Source of the DNA: Isoetes taiwanensis
Taxonomy: Eukaryota; Streptophyta; Lycopodiopsida; Isoetales; Isoetaceae
Length of the DNA stretch: 64,000 nucleotides
Assembly: GCA_021234155.1 (NCBI GenBank)
Contig: JAJEKV010000050.1
Location: forward strand, 7,771,470-7,835,469
Direction of reading: 5' to 3'
The notes under the pieces are model-generated. The model had not been told where the DNA came from and did not search any database. It worked only from the letters and a program-made list of their open reading frames with translations. Shown here piece after piece: positions 13,281 through 25,011 of this stretch. The number at the start of each line of letters is the position of its first letter. Position 1 is the first letter of the stretch. The position numbers and the translations under genes were made by a program.

Positions 13281-14418
13281 TGATAGGGATCATACTTAGA
13301 TATAATACAAACTTATGTTCTTAGTCACCCTCTAAAGGCAAGGATTTGCAAGGTTAGATGCTCACTATGATTGAACTACTATCTATAAGTCCTATATGAA
13401 AAAATTTGCAGGAGATTTTAGCATTATATAGAAGCATGTATAAGACTTAGAATATTATTTAGATGGTTTCAAAAACTTTGGTCTCCTATCTACTAAACTA
13501 GAAAAGTTGTAGGAGAGGTTATAAGATGCATCAAGGTTTCCAAGATGGAGTGAAATTGTTGTAGATCTAAAGGTATATGCCCAAGCGTAAGAACTTAGTA
13601 TTCAATTGCGTGCTAATGAGAGCAACATGAGATCAACTTATGTATCATGCATTATGTAAACTTTACTACTTGATTGAATACCAGCTAGATAATGCCCCTA
13701 GATCAAGGGATTCTACTATAAGCTGTTTCTCAAGAGTCGCCTGAAGAAGGTGACATAAAGTAGTATTAGTGTTCATGCTATTTAGTTGGCTCATAGAGAA
13801 ACAAAGGATATATGAACTTTGGGTTGATTTATGAGATATTATGAAGGCAAAAGATATTCTTTTTCTGTAAGGGTTTAACTAACTTAGAATGACAAGTAGT
13901 GTGATGCTACTAATAACATCACTTAGGTGGAGATGTACTCGGCTAGCTATCCCATGATGGAACTGTAAGGGTTCCTTTAATGGTTAATACTATTGCATAT
14001 CTGATTGTGTCTACGATGCTCGAGAAAAGAAGTCGGTTACAAAACGTGGGTGATGATATGTTAAGTTGGATGATGCCATTCTCGACGTTGAATTAGACTG
14101 AATCCATGGTGGAACTATAAATTGACCCTGCACTTAATGAACAAACTGCATAGTCCTTTATACATCTTACGAGTGGTGAGGCAATCTTGCAAAAGACCAT
14201 TTGTGTCTTCTTCTTTGAAATGAAAAAAGTTGCATTTAATTAAAGTGGGTCAGATTCTGACGTTTGGGCCTTATGCTGAAAATGGAACTCATACTAAAAG
14301 AAAAAAAATTGAATTGAATACTGAATAGAATTACACATTATACACCAAGAACTGGGTCACTTATTTTGCTCATAAATTTTACAAACCATGAGTTGAGAAA
14401 GTTTTCAAGCTTCTCATA
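13281..14418. other. Non-coding, nothing recognised
   Basis: No open frame of note on either strand, no tandem structure and no RNA signature seen. Confidence 0.4.
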
Positions 14419-16663
14419 TTATCTACCCTCATACAGTGCTATAGCATGGAGGTTGCTCATGGCTTTGTCCATCTCCCTTTGGGGGTTCTTATTGATCTTG
14501 TCCTTTGAAATGTGACAAGTTGGATATGACCATACCACACACTCCACCAATTCCCTCCTTTGAGGATCATCATGATTTGCCCTCCACTTCTTCTCCCAGC
14601 AGTCAGTGTATTGCTCCTTCAAGTTGCCCTTCTTGTGCCTTCCAGTGGGCTCCCAATATTGAATTTGGCAACCAGGGCGCAATTCCTCTCCATCAACCAT
14701 GGTGGTGGTAACATCAGAGAGCGTCACCCCTAATCATATTGAACAATCCTCATCATCAGGCCTTACTAGCACAAAGTATCCTTCCTTGATATCCTCAAAA
14801 GGATCCCATTCAGGAAGATCAAACCACTTCAGCTTTGTGGCCTTGCTTCCCACAAACGACTTGGAGCCATTGTTAGGACCCAAGTCAACTTTCTTAGATG
14901 TACTTGCTCCATGAGAACCCTACCATCTAGACTTTGGTAAGAACCCATCTCTCAGCTCCCTCCCACATGGCATCTCACAACTTTCTCCCAATAATTGATT
15001 AGGGAGTCCATGTGATTTTTCTTCAGGGTGGAGGTGTGCTTTCCATTTCAAACATCCTCCCAGTGCGTTGTATAATCCTTGATGCCCTTCACTAGTTGGC
15101 TAGAGTCTTTAACAGTCTTGAAGGGAGCAAGTGGTTTTGGCTGCCCTCTAGGAATAAGAACTTCAGCTGTAGCCCCCCTTTGCCACAACTCGATTCCTTG
15201 TACAGGCATCCACAACTTATCACATGGTCTCCACTTATATTGCATGATCCTTGACCCAGAACTTGAATTGAAGTGGCTTTATGTGTCTGTCAACCTGATC
15301 CTTACCATCTAGCAAGTATCCATCGACAAATGATTTCCAATGCAACCTCATCCATCAAGAAAGCCATTGGGTTGTGGTCAATGTAGCTCTCAAACACATC
15401 CATTAGTTCAGGGAGACTAGCCATGTTTTCTCTCTTGACCTTGGTAGAGAAAGTTCCGAAGAATGCATCCATATCATCATGTGTATGCCCAACCATCATG
15501 AACCCCACCTTCATAATTTTGAATACTCCCACTGCTGTCAAGTTCCCAAACATCCATCTATTCTTGTTTTCTTCCAACAGTTGTCCAATTGAACATATAG
15601 CTCCTCTGGCAGTTGTTTTTCAAGGAAGGAGAACTCATCCCAAGTCCTCCTTGTTTCTATCGATACCTTGGATGTGAGCTCCTTTATCTGCCTTCGGTAA
15701 CAGAACGGTTGATCATCCATCAAAGCCTCAAAAATGGGGGCTGAGAGAGAATACCTCCTCCCTTCTATTGATCTATGGAGAGATCCCTATCAATCGCCAC
15801 TATCGATCCCTCCATAGATGAAGCACAAAATGACCATAAGTGCCAGTTCCATGCCCATGTGTCAAGACACCCGCCAGGCTTACTTTCATCTGAAAAGCGT
15901 TTTGACAACGCTTGGGCAAACGGTCTAGCTTTGGCAAGAAAGACTCGTGTTGGTCCATCTTACCATGAATTATACATGTCAGGCTGCATCTGGAAAAATG
16001 TTCTCCACTGCCAATACAGCGGTCTACATGATATTTGGTCTGATTGGTCTGATGCAAATTGCTCCTTGATTGCCATTCTTTCTTTCTCTATTGCAGTTGA
16101 TACAAGTGCATCCTTCAATTGAATGCAAGTGTTGCACTTTGAGAATGGCATTGTGTTGCAAGACACACATGTCTGAGAAGTGAGTTTTCCATAACTTGCT
16201 GAAATGTGATTGAGAAAGAGGCCGACCTCCAGTAGTTTCTAGAATGGAGTTGACCTCTTTAAGACACTCTTTCTGGATGTAATATTGTGGCAACACACTT
16301 TGGACCACTCGTACACCGTGCTCGTTCACCTTCGACTTATGCGGCATAGATTGAGACATGTATCTCACAAAGCTCTTGAAGACTGCAATGGCCTTCAAAG
16401 TGTTTGCTCTAGGTTTCAAAGTCAATGCATTGCCATGTTGGAACAACCTGTGCCCTTTTCGACGACTGCTCTCGATATCGTAAAATGAAGTCTTTCTCAG
16501 GCCAAGAATCCATAGATAAAATTAATCCTGTCTTTCTGAAGATGTCCAAGAACCTTATTTCCACAAGGTCATCCACACTATATGGATTTGTGTAATCTAG
16601 AGTGCAACACTCTTGTCCCCTAATTGTTTCTAGGTTTTCTTTGGTTGGTGCTATACTTTCCAT
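14419..16663 (-). pseudogene. Decayed DUF7869-type protein gene
   Basis: Read on the minus strand, pieces in changing frames keep the order of a DUF7869 protein. From 16446 there is an N-terminal part with a segment starting YIQKECLKEVNSIL and a Cys-x2-Cys pair. Near 15960-16130 is SKCNTCIQLKDAL. At about 15870-15960 comes DQHESFLPKLDRLPKRCQNA. At 15302-15577 lies the signature ENKNR...GFMMVGHTHDDMDAFF. A tryptophan-rich C-terminus follows at 14419-15245. DUF7869 proteins are widespread, multicopy and probably transposon-linked in plants, fungi and animals; their activity is not established. Frame changes between nearly every block mean no full product. An intact relative would be expected elsewhere in the genome. 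Confidence 0.75.
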
Positions 16664-16689
16664 CCTTTGTAAATATCTATCACTTTAGC

Positions 16690-18069
16690 CCTTTTGGGCA
16701 CCCTTGGCTGCCTCCCCCTCCCCCCTCCTTTTTTTTGAAGGCAAGGTGGGTTTTGTATTCATTTTACATGGAATATATCATGTCAGAATCTTCCATAATA
16801 GGAAGATATATATCTATCACAAAAACAAGGCCCTTCCTTTATGAAAAAGCATAAGGAAGGAAATAAGCCATATTGGCTGCATACAGTTATATTTATACTT
16901 AAAAAACAGAGTTTAAATAGGCTAGTAGACAAAATCTGACATCCAGCTTAACTCACAGATTGGCTTCAAGCACATCCTGCATCGTAAGGCCTGCATCGTA
17001 AGGTTGGCCACAGCAGATCGGCCGAAGATATTCAAAAGTTCATCTAGCTCCTCCACTGTAAATGTGGTATAATCCATCAACATTAGTACTCGGGCCTCCC
17101 TCTTCTGCTGCCACTTATGGAAGAGGGATTGGAAAAAAGGCTTCGGGCTATTGAATCTCCAAACTTCAGGTCGATCCAGCAATTTCTTAATGGCCATAGA
17201 ATGGATCATTTCACTTTTCAGAAGTATGAAATGCTTCATTGTTGCTAAACCACTTGATAGGGGCTCCCAGATTCTTCAAACTCCTCTGCCGCTCTGTGCA
17301 ACACACCATCAGAATCAATTAGAATTAAAATGAAGAAATTGTAAATATCCCGGAATTTCCCAATTTGATCCCATTCCTTATCATATTTAGCTCCTCTGAG
17401 AGCTTTATGAGCTGTAGCTATTTGCTGGATAATGGTTAGCAGATTGGTTTTGATCCAGATAATATTCTGAAAAATATTACTTGGAGTCCCTAAATTTAGC
17501 TGAGAGGTCCATGTCCATATTTCTTCAATAACTGGGCATAGGAAGACATGATTGGAGTCCTCATTCATCCCACATCCCATAAGACATAGACTGGAGGTAT
17601 TAGGATCATATTTAGCTCTCCTGGCATTAGTTTGAAGGCTCTGGTGCAGGATTAACCATCTGAAAAGAGTAATTTTTGGTGCACCATAATTCCTCCAACC
17701 TCTTGCACGATTTTTGGCCAAGGCATCATGAAACACGTAGCGCCTCTTCCTCGTGATCAAAGGATGCTCGTCCACCACCAAACCTTCCACATTGCCTGGG
17801 CTGGGCCTTGGAGTATCTACTTCAGTTGGGCCTTCTAGGTTCTCATCATTCTTGTGTGTAATATGTCTAATTGGCCATCTTAACTGAATTCGAGACTCGA
17901 GCAATCCAGAGCACACAATACAGTCACTGGAGCTCCCCTGGGACATGATTGTATCAACTTGAATAAGAGGCTTCCCAATGCCAACACCATGATCATTCAC
18001 ACTATCAGATGGATCCACTACAGTTATGATGTCCTCTGCAAAGACCGTCCCGCTGCATGGGTACAACAA
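16690..18069 (-). mobile_element. LINE remnant (family B) with poly(A) end
   Basis: The open frame 17245-18069 (274 codons, beginning at a TTG, so not a true start) carries a reverse-transcriptase zinc-binding domain (zf-RVT). PKITLFRWLILHQSLQTNARR at residues 131-151 is followed by Cys162, Cys166, His174 and Cys178. A second frame, 16922-17239, continues the same reading direction. The minus-strand sequence then ends near 16730 in a run of eight A residues followed by GGAGGGGG, consistent with a LINE 3' end. The upstream RT and endonuclease domains are missing. It lies directly upstream of the DUF7869 remnant and has no detectable family A 3' block, so it is a distinct LINE type. Confidence 0.65.
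17245..18069 (-). pseudogene. LINE C-terminal zf-RVT fragment, 274 codons open
   Basis: This open frame lacks the polymerase domain but keeps an unbroken zf-RVT zinc finger, the domain that follows reverse transcriptase in plant LINE ORF2. The first 110 residues are low in recognisable features and carry serine- and proline-rich stretches. Unlike other element remnants in the window it has no internal stop. That may reflect recent arrival or chance. There is no ATG near the left edge of the frame, so independent expression would need an upstream exon. Confidence 0.55.
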
Positions 18070-18182
18070 TAAGCAATCTATCTTCCTCTATTGGAGCCTA
18101 GGGCAATGTCCTGTGTTTGGCTTGCTTGGCTCCATTCTGCTTATCTCACATGCTCCCTACATGAAAGAAGACACATTATAAT

Positions 18183-18345
18183 CATATAACCATGAACACT
18201 ACAAAACAATAAACAATAAAATATAACCATATGACGTCATAACCGTATATATAACCATATAACCATAAATATTTAAACCACATAACATATCATAACCATA
18301 TATCATAACCATATATATAACCATAAATATTAAAACCATAACATT
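18183..18345. repeat. AT-rich minisatellite of ATAACCATAT type
   Basis: Repeated short strings (ATAACCATAT, ATAACCATAAATATTAAAACC) are spaced irregularly over about 160 bases. CACTACAAAACAAT at about 18197 resembles the termini of CACTA elements, but no matching inverted end was found. Confidence 0.6.
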
Positions 18346-18652
18346 AAAACTATGGAGCCATAATATATTCTTGTGGCCACGTGTCAATTCCTCAGCGACT
18401 GCTGACGTGGCCACATCAGCAGTCCGGACATCCACGTCACGCATGGCATGGCCTGCACGTGCCAGACATTTATTAAGGCACTTTTTCAAAGATCGAGGGT
18501 GCAACTAGAAATAACTGCACTCTTCCCCTTCCTCTATACCGACTGATTCATCCTCCCCTATTTTGTCGCACTCCTTCATCCTCCTTTGTTTTTTCTGCAA
18601 GCCGGAACCTGCTGGGCGATCAATCGACGAACAGTAGAGCGACCTATTCTTA

Positions 18653-19258
18653 TGACGGCTGCCTGGTCGACGGATCGTGACGCATCCAGCGCTGATGTTT
18701 TCGCGCAGATCGAGTCCTCCAAAGGCCGCTATAGTCTAAGAAGAAAGAGAGGTTCTTTTTAGTAAGTTTTTGGCACTATTTTTACCATTGATCCTGTTAT
18801 TTCCATGTGCTTTACTGTATTCTTATTTCCTTCTTTCTTTTATAGTATTTAGAGGATCTTGCTTTCCCCTGATACAATTTCCAGCCCGACAAACCCCTAT
18901 TCTCGATTTGCAAGTGCCTGTCTAAGCAAGGAATCAGATATGGAACCTGCGTCTTCTTCCAGCAAATCTGCCAGGTACGTTCTTTCCTTATGTTATCTTA
19001 TTTTATTCAGGTCAGGTCAGGACCATGATCATTGTTTTCTTTTCTTTGTTTCCTTGGAAGCCAGTTCCATGTTCTTTGTTTGTATTATTTAATTAAATGC
19101 ATCACTGTTTCCATTTAATCATAACTCCGAATAGGAACAAGCAATCAAAATTGCCGACTAGGAATCCTCCAAAGACAGGTGATAGAAGAAAAAAATTGCA
19201 GAGCGGATATGTACACAAAAGAAACGACCATGAATATTTCATTTCGGTTGAACTGTGA
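18653..19258 (+). CDS. Possible small spliced gene, product unknown
   Basis: An ATG at 18653 opens 36 codons (MTAAWSTDRDASS...) ending beside a GTAAGT donor near 18760. A second open segment, about 18851-18974, is serine-rich and ends at a GTACGT donor. A third begins after an AG near 19134 and runs 41 codons to TGA at 19256-19258, with basic residues and the end YFISVEL. The second and third segments join in frame. The join between the first and second is not clean, because candidate acceptors near 18848 give a stop. A pyrimidine-rich leader lies upstream. No family recognised. It could be a host gene, an exon set of the large gene to its right, or chance. Confidence 0.3.
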
Positions 19259-19305
19259 AGATGTTAGGTAGTTTAGAGCATTGCACAGACCTTTCTAACA
19301 CATAA

Positions 19306-19600
19306 TTGAACTGTGATCGAGAATGCCTCACCCAGCAAACACTCCTATTCTCGACTCAGAAGTCGAGAATGCCTCACCCACCCAACACTCCAGGATCTAC
19401 TCCCACATACTCACCTCGATATTACACTCCTTATTCTCGACTCACGAGTCGAGAATGCCTCAGCCAGCCAACGCTAGTCTACTCCTTGTATTCTCAAATG
19501 CGAGTCGAGAATGCGGCCATCCAGATGGGATCCCTCTACTCCAGCACCTTTGAGAATAGGGGCTCAGTCTTGGTGGTCTCATACTAGATATGCGAGTCGA
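19306..19600. repeat. Short repeats carrying CTCGACT/AGTCGAG palindromes
   Basis: The string GTCGAGAATGC recurs at 19361, 19447 and 19504 (with a partial copy at 19318). Each full copy forms the right arm of an inverted repeat with ATTCTCGACT or a mutated version to its left (19347-19370, 19433-19456, 19490-19513). Confidence 0.8.
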
Positions 19601-20640
19601 GAGGACCATAAGGAGGGCTGGGGGGCTTTCTCGACTCGCGAGTCGAGAAGGCCCTCGAGTCTTACACACGACAATGCTGTTGCATATCTCACATCCTCCC
19701 TTGTCCTGCCCAAGCCCTAGTGCATTCTTCAGTGTCGAGTTGCAGGTGCCTCTACACAGTTAGAGCCACTCTCCTTCGAACCATCTTCCTCGAATATTAC
19801 GGAGGAGAGCGGCTCAGACTGGGTGGAGGCCTCTGCGACTAACCACAGGGGAATGCATTTGAACCCCCATCCCTAAGGAGGGCTGGAGGCTTTCTCGACT
19901 TCCTTGAGTCGAGAAGGCTTCGAGTCTTACACACAACAATGCAAACTCCTTATCCCACATCCGTCCTTGACCTGCTCAAGCTCTAGTGCATTCTCCAGTG
20001 TCGAGTTGCAGGTGCCTCTATCCAGTCAGAGCCACTCTCCTTCGAACCATCTTCCTCGAATATTGTGAAGGGGAGGGGCTTAAACTGGCTGGAGGCCTCT
20101 GCAACTAACCACAGGGGAATACATTTGAACTGCATCCCTAAGGAAGGCTAGGGGGCTTTCTCGACTTCATGAGTCGAGAAGACCCTCGAAGTCTTACACA
20201 AGATATCCCACATCCGCCCTTGACCTGCCCAAGCACTAGTGCCTTCTCGGTTGTCGAAGTCATAAGTGCCTCTACCCAGTTAGAGCCACTCTTTTTCGAA
20301 CCATCTTCCTCGAATATTGCGAAGGGGAGGGGCTCAGATTAGGTGGAGGCCTCTGCGACTAACCACGGGGGAATGCATTTGAACTGCATCCCTAAGGAGG
20401 GCTGGGGAGCTTTCTCAACTCGCGAGTCGTGAAGACCCTCGAGTCTTACACACAGCAATGCAGACTCCTTATCCCACATTTGCCCTTTGACCTGTCCAAG
20501 CTCTAGTGCATTCTCCATGTCGAGTCGCATGTGCCTCTAGCCAGTCCGAGCCACTCTTTTTTGAACCAAGGGGAGAGGCTCAGAACCACAGGGGAATGCA
20601 TTCCAACCAAAACTACCAAAACATGGAGTTGTTCTCCGAT
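19600..20640. repeat. Four tandem units of about 255-270 bases, each with a palindrome
   Basis: Units start near 19610, 19876, 20141 and 20396. Each opens with GGAGGGCTGG or similar, then a palindrome (19627-19648, 19892-19915, 20158-20180, 20412-20433), then a CTCGAGTCTTACAC string, a shared middle with GAGCCACTCT and TCGAACCATCTTCCTCGAATAT, and GGAGGCCTCTGCGACTAACCACAGGG. The fourth unit is shortened. Short tandem units rich in inverted motifs near a transposon-like gene resemble the subterminal binding regions of CACTA elements. The alternative is an ordinary minisatellite. Confidence 0.85.
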
Positions 20641-20650
20641 TGGTTGCTCC

Positions 20651-20956
20651 CTAGCATCTCTCAACCCAGAGAGTGTTTCGAGCTGAAATATACTCAACAA
20701 GGAAACAACCAGTCGAGCAAGCTTTCGAGCAGTTCCACATTCTAAACAAGTCTAACATGCCTAGCAGGATCTCTGAAACAAGCATCCTAATAAAACAGTG
20801 GTAAGCACTCACCTCTTCTCGCAAGTATTGTTTGGGCCATTGTATCACAGATCCCGCAGCCTCTTCAAGGGTCTTTGCTTCTTCTGTCGGCCTCATCAAC
20901 AAGGCATCTACATCAAAAACTTGTGTTAAAGCGATTCTTGTGTATCCCTTCTCCAT
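20651..20956 (-). pseudogene. DUF8039-like fragment of a CACTA-type element
   Basis: The minus-strand frame contains YTRIALTQVFDVDALL, a spacer and EEAAGSVIQWPKQYL, the pattern of the C-terminal DUF8039 domain found in plant CACTA transposon proteins (a small beta-rich domain ending in a Trp-Pro motif). Just after the WPKQYLREE segment comes GTGAGT, a plausible splice donor, so this may be one exon. It lies beside the tandem palindromic units, which fits a CACTA origin for that array. The family call rests on a short motif and is tentative. Confidence 0.4.
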
Positions 20957-21506
20957 GGCGCTAGCAGTGAAGAGTGCCCGTGTCTTCTAGCTCATCTCTT
21001 GCTGCTACCTTGGCCCCATGTACGTCAATCAAATCATCTAGTTTCAACAGAACACTCAGTTAGACAGAGATACAGACTAAACCATTGTTAGGAGCTTACA
21101 ACATCGTGGCCATGTCAAGAAGTCATTCGGAATCTCTCTCGGCCTCCGGCTGCTAAGACCCGATAAAATTATGTGCCCGATAAACTCCTCTGCACCCGAT
21201 ACACTTAGTCCTTTGAAATGTAAAAGTTCAAATTAGTGCTTGGGCAGGCTAAAGATGGCCGTGATGTACCCTTAGCTCGCCTTTTTCCCTTGAATGATTG
21301 TATGTCCTTAATTTCAAATTTAAGAACACGCCGGAACTTGTTTTTTACGTGCAGTCCCAAAATCACAAAGTCCCAGAAGAGACTAAGTTTAGAAAGGAAT
21401 TCGAGCAGCAAGAGACAGCGCCAGATGACGACTCCAACAAAGAAGCAGGGCGCCGGATCGAAGTCGGGTTCTAATGGAACGAAGAAACGAAAGACCATGC
21501 CTCCCG

Positions 21507-21566
21507 GTAAGCTCTCAATTTTGATTCGATTCATCTACTTATTCTGACCGTATTTTAGCATTGCAG
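21507..21566 (+). other. Predicted 60-base intron
   Basis: The donor GTAAGC follows codon 27 plus one base, and the acceptor TTGCAG restores the downstream frame exactly (phase 1), giving the junction MPPAFTAE. A closer TTTTAG acceptor at 21558 would shift the frame. The phase match supports a real spliced gene ancestor. Confidence 0.5.
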
Positions 21567-22246
21567 CATTTACGGCAGAGACACTCATCATCACTGGTAG
21601 AACTCCATTCTTTGTCCTTGAAGGATTGGAGACAGAGCTGTTGGAAACCACTACGAATTGCTGGTGGTATGTCGAAGTAATGTCTTGTGGAAAAGAAAAA
21701 GATCTGTTTTTCTGGCAAAGGGATAAAAGAAGTTTCGGCGACAAGTATAAGAAGGTCGGTGTGGTTCTCTCTGTTGCTGTCGCAGATCCAAGACATGTTA
21801 CTTTGTATGTGGAAGACGTGTTGAAGGGAAAATTTTACCACACCAGGAAAGTGTCAGTCTCCAGTTATTCTTCTACATCGATGAGCAAGGCCAAGGGGAC
21901 TAACAAAAGGCCGACGCCTATAAATTGCCAGAACTTGGTCTGGAAGGATTTGGAAGGGATGAAGGAGGCGAGAATGCTCACTTCAAGGGAGCTCAGAATG
22001 GAGATTTTCAGGGTGAGGGAGAAGCTCTTTAACACAGGGATGTTCATAACCAACGTGCTTAAGACTTTAAAGCACTCAACAGTTATGAAGAATATTGTTG
22101 AGAGGGAGAAAAGTCCAGAGAAGAGTGCAAGTGGGAAAATTGCAAGCACTCCAGAGGATTCCGATGTGGAAGATGACGAAATGGTAGACTCCCAGTTCTT
22201 GGATCCAAATAACCAAATAAAGAAGTAGCAGAGGGGGACCCAAAAG

Positions 22247-22660
22247 ATGGAGTGTCTAGCTCAGTTTTATCCACTGGGGATTGGCCACAAGTTGCTATTT
22301 GATATAAGACGATTGAAGGTTTGCATTGGTGATGCGGTCCTCTTCAACCACATGGAATTTAATCTAGCTCACATGCTAGAGATTCTGAACCTCATGGTGC
22401 GTCATCATGTTGCGGATCCAATGCATGCGGACGTTATACCATTCAGCAGAGCTACAGGTGAGTTATTCAGGTGGAGCACTGAGGAAGACCTGAAGGGCAA
22501 AGATGTGAGGTTCTGGGTTGTGGATGGTCAACATTCCGTGAGGGCAGCACAAGTGTTGCAAATAAAAAAGGAGATCCCACAAAGGATTAAGGATCGGTAT
22601 TCCAAACGGGAGTGCAGAGTTCTCTCAGTGGATACACCACCCACCGGCGTGCGGCATTAG
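22247..22660 (+). pseudogene. DGQH-motif block of the broken gene
   Basis: 137 codons from an internal ATG, in frame with 21567-22226 and separated from it only by TAG and six codons. It contains LFRWSTEEDL then FWVVDGQHSVRAAQVLQIKKE. In DGQHR-domain proteins the DGQH motif is a core element, and one group (DndB) belongs to bacterial phosphorothioation systems. A eukaryotic role is not known to me. It ends where non-homologous, palindrome-bearing DNA begins. Confidence 0.5.
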
Positions 22661-22737
22661 CCCTTTGTCGAATACAATAGCGGCAAGTGCCGGCTACATA
22701 AGGTATTTTACTCAGCCTGCACCAGGGCGATTCTCAG

Positions 22738-23020
22738 TCAAAAGCCCCCACCCTCTATTTTTTTGTCTTCCTCACGGGTATTCTTGACTTCTTAAGTCGA
22801 GAATACGGAAATTATTAATTCTTTGCTATGCAAAGGCCTCCTTACAATTGGGGACTTTCTCGACTCGTGAGTCAAGAAAGCCCCCTACCCTCTATTTTTG
22901 TCTTCCTCCAACATTCTCGACTCGCGAGTCGAGAATACCCAGAATTTTAAATTTATTTCTATGCAGGGGCTTCCTTGTAATTGGGGACTGAGTCGAGAAA
23001 GCCAAACCCTCTGTATGTTC
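22738..23020. repeat. Two tandem units with three palindromes inside the broken gene
   Basis: A unit of about 120 bases (CCACCCTCTATTTTT, then a palindrome, then TTATTTCTATGCA or similar, then AATTGGGGACT) is present twice. Palindromes lie at 22780-22804, 22857-22878 and 22913-22936. The last is perfectly symmetric over 24 bases. They belong to the same family as the array at 19306-20640. Confidence 0.8.
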
Positions 23021-23648
23021 TCTTCCCATTGATTATTAAAATAATTGTTCTGACATAGTTCCATTTATCCTGACCATCATACTCGCTCAGCAGCAGTGGA
23101 AGGCATTGGGTTGTCCTCAGCGGCCTAAAGGAAACAGGGCTCCCTCAGACAAGTGAAAGACCTTCAAAAAACTGTGCAGATATGTTCTTCTGGAAGACCA
23201 AGAAGATAATGAGGAGGATGATGAAGATGAGAAAAAGAAGAGAACACCAAGAAAGGGCAGGGAATCCCTATCTGACCAATATGACCTCATTCTATGCAGT
23301 GAGGTAGATGCAGGTAAAATTGGATGAGATCGGGCTCTTTGGACAAAAGGCAAGCTTAAGGACAACAATGGAGAATTGCCAATAAGGCTAGACCCAAAGT
23401 TGTTTGATAAGCAGTTCACAAAAATGATACAAGGCCTCACGGACAAAAAAAACACTTGACCTACATGGCAAAATCCTAGATGGGACAATTCTGCTAAGGA
23501 AGACTAAGAGTTCTAAACTGCAAGACGCAAAGGATTATGCCACAGTCCTGAAGAGACGACGTGCATCACAGAATTCTGCAATGTTGCATCCAACGCATGC
23601 CATGATTTTGATTACGATAAAGAGAAGGCCGCGCTTGATGAGGATGAC

Positions 23649-24038
23649 ATGAAGGAGTTGAACCGACTATGCCAACCCTACATCAACACAAAGCTTAAAT
23701 GGAACGTCCAAACCGCCCCCTTTCCTAAACGTGCTATGGCACTTCTAAAGTGGAAGCTTGGATTCGGGGTGGTGCCATTTAAGATGGACGATAGCTCCCT
23801 TCGCTTCTTGGTAACCTTAGGTCACAAGGGATTCGGTAGTATGGAACTAGCCGCTCGGCCTGTGGCACTATTTGCCATGAATATGATCGAAGACCCCACC
23901 CTATTTTATGAAAAAGCTGACATTGAGCAGTGGTATAAGACGTATCTGGATATGCCCGAGTTAGATACTTTCAATTTCCTTATCTCACGCATCTTTGGCA
24001 ATCGGACAAATATCGTCTCAATGGGCGGTGGATATTAA
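23649..24038 (+). pseudogene. Middle block of the broken gene, unknown domain
   Basis: An open 129-codon segment with protein-like composition (PFPKRAMALLKWKLGFGVVPF, then IEQWYKTYLDMPELDTF). Acidic, lysine-rich coding-like sequence precedes it from about 23160 with several stops. No recognised domain. Its position between the DGQH and FCP1 blocks on the same strand suggests one ancestral protein. Confidence 0.4.
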
Positions 24039-24633
24039 TTTCAGCAACAAAGCCTTGTATTCCATATCTGAGCTGGAACATGAGTGTAGACTTGGCCCGC
24101 CAAGTTTTGCCAACATAATTTTGATTGTGGTTTCAAGGTCGAATGCAGATTTGGACAAGTGATGGTCAAGTGAGCACCACTATGTCGATAAGTTCATGAT
24201 TTCTCAGGAGCATATGGAACCCTAGAAGGGCGGCAGGTTTATGGAGGATGTGCCATCACTTGACAAAGTCAGCTCTGATGGTGCGACATGTCCAATACAT
24301 AGAATTCCTATCCAGCCGAGAGTTATCAAGTACTTCATTATAAGCTTGGTCGAGGGAGATCAGATTGTATGCGAGTGGTAATGAATGGCTTGTTCTCTCA
24401 AGGGGCTATGTTCTATGGAATGAAACCAATATCAGTGGTTGGAAACAAGGACCTGATTGAGACCATTATGTCATACCTGGATCTATTTCATTACTATTTT
24501 CAAGACAGGAAGACTATTGGAAGTAGTAAGGATGAAGATAACGGAGATAAAGATGACAGCCAAGGTGAACCCTCACATATCGAAGGTTTAAACGAATTCA
24601 CAGCGGAACAAATAATGGAGAATCTTTCTTTTC

Positions 24634-24667
24634 GAGGGTTTCTCGACTTGCAAGTCGAGAAACCCTC
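24634..24667. repeat. Perfect 34-base palindrome
   Basis: Left arm GAGGGTTTCTCGACTTG is exactly mirrored by the right arm, with no spacer. It sits near the end of a 102-codon open segment and is followed 40 bases later by another member (24706-24727). Same core as the family at 19347-22936. Confidence 0.95.
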
Positions 24668-25011
24668 CAAATCTTAATGTTTTTTCGATTTCTCACATGA
24701 ATCCTTTCTCGACTCGTGCGTCGAGAACCTCCTTACGTAACTGATGGCCTTCATCATTCCAGGGACATCGAGCGCAATCAATCTGGATCATTGTCACGAT
24801 CACAGGGATCTGCTGGCGATTCAATTGCACAGGAGGATACTGCATCTAAAAAAGGTAGTCCAGTACAAGACAATGAAACTATCAAGAACGGACCCGAAAG
24901 AATAATGATCCCGGCTTTGGATCCCGATCAAGAAGAAATCTGGTCGGAGCCAAACTCGAACTGGGATCCAGACAGACCCACCAAACTTGTAATTTTTTAC
25001 GTCATTGGAGC

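Noticed and set aside
18197-18210. CACTACAAAACAAT as a CACTA transposon end
   Set aside because: No matching inverted terminus was found within the window, and the match is short. Kept only as a hint in the repeat entry.
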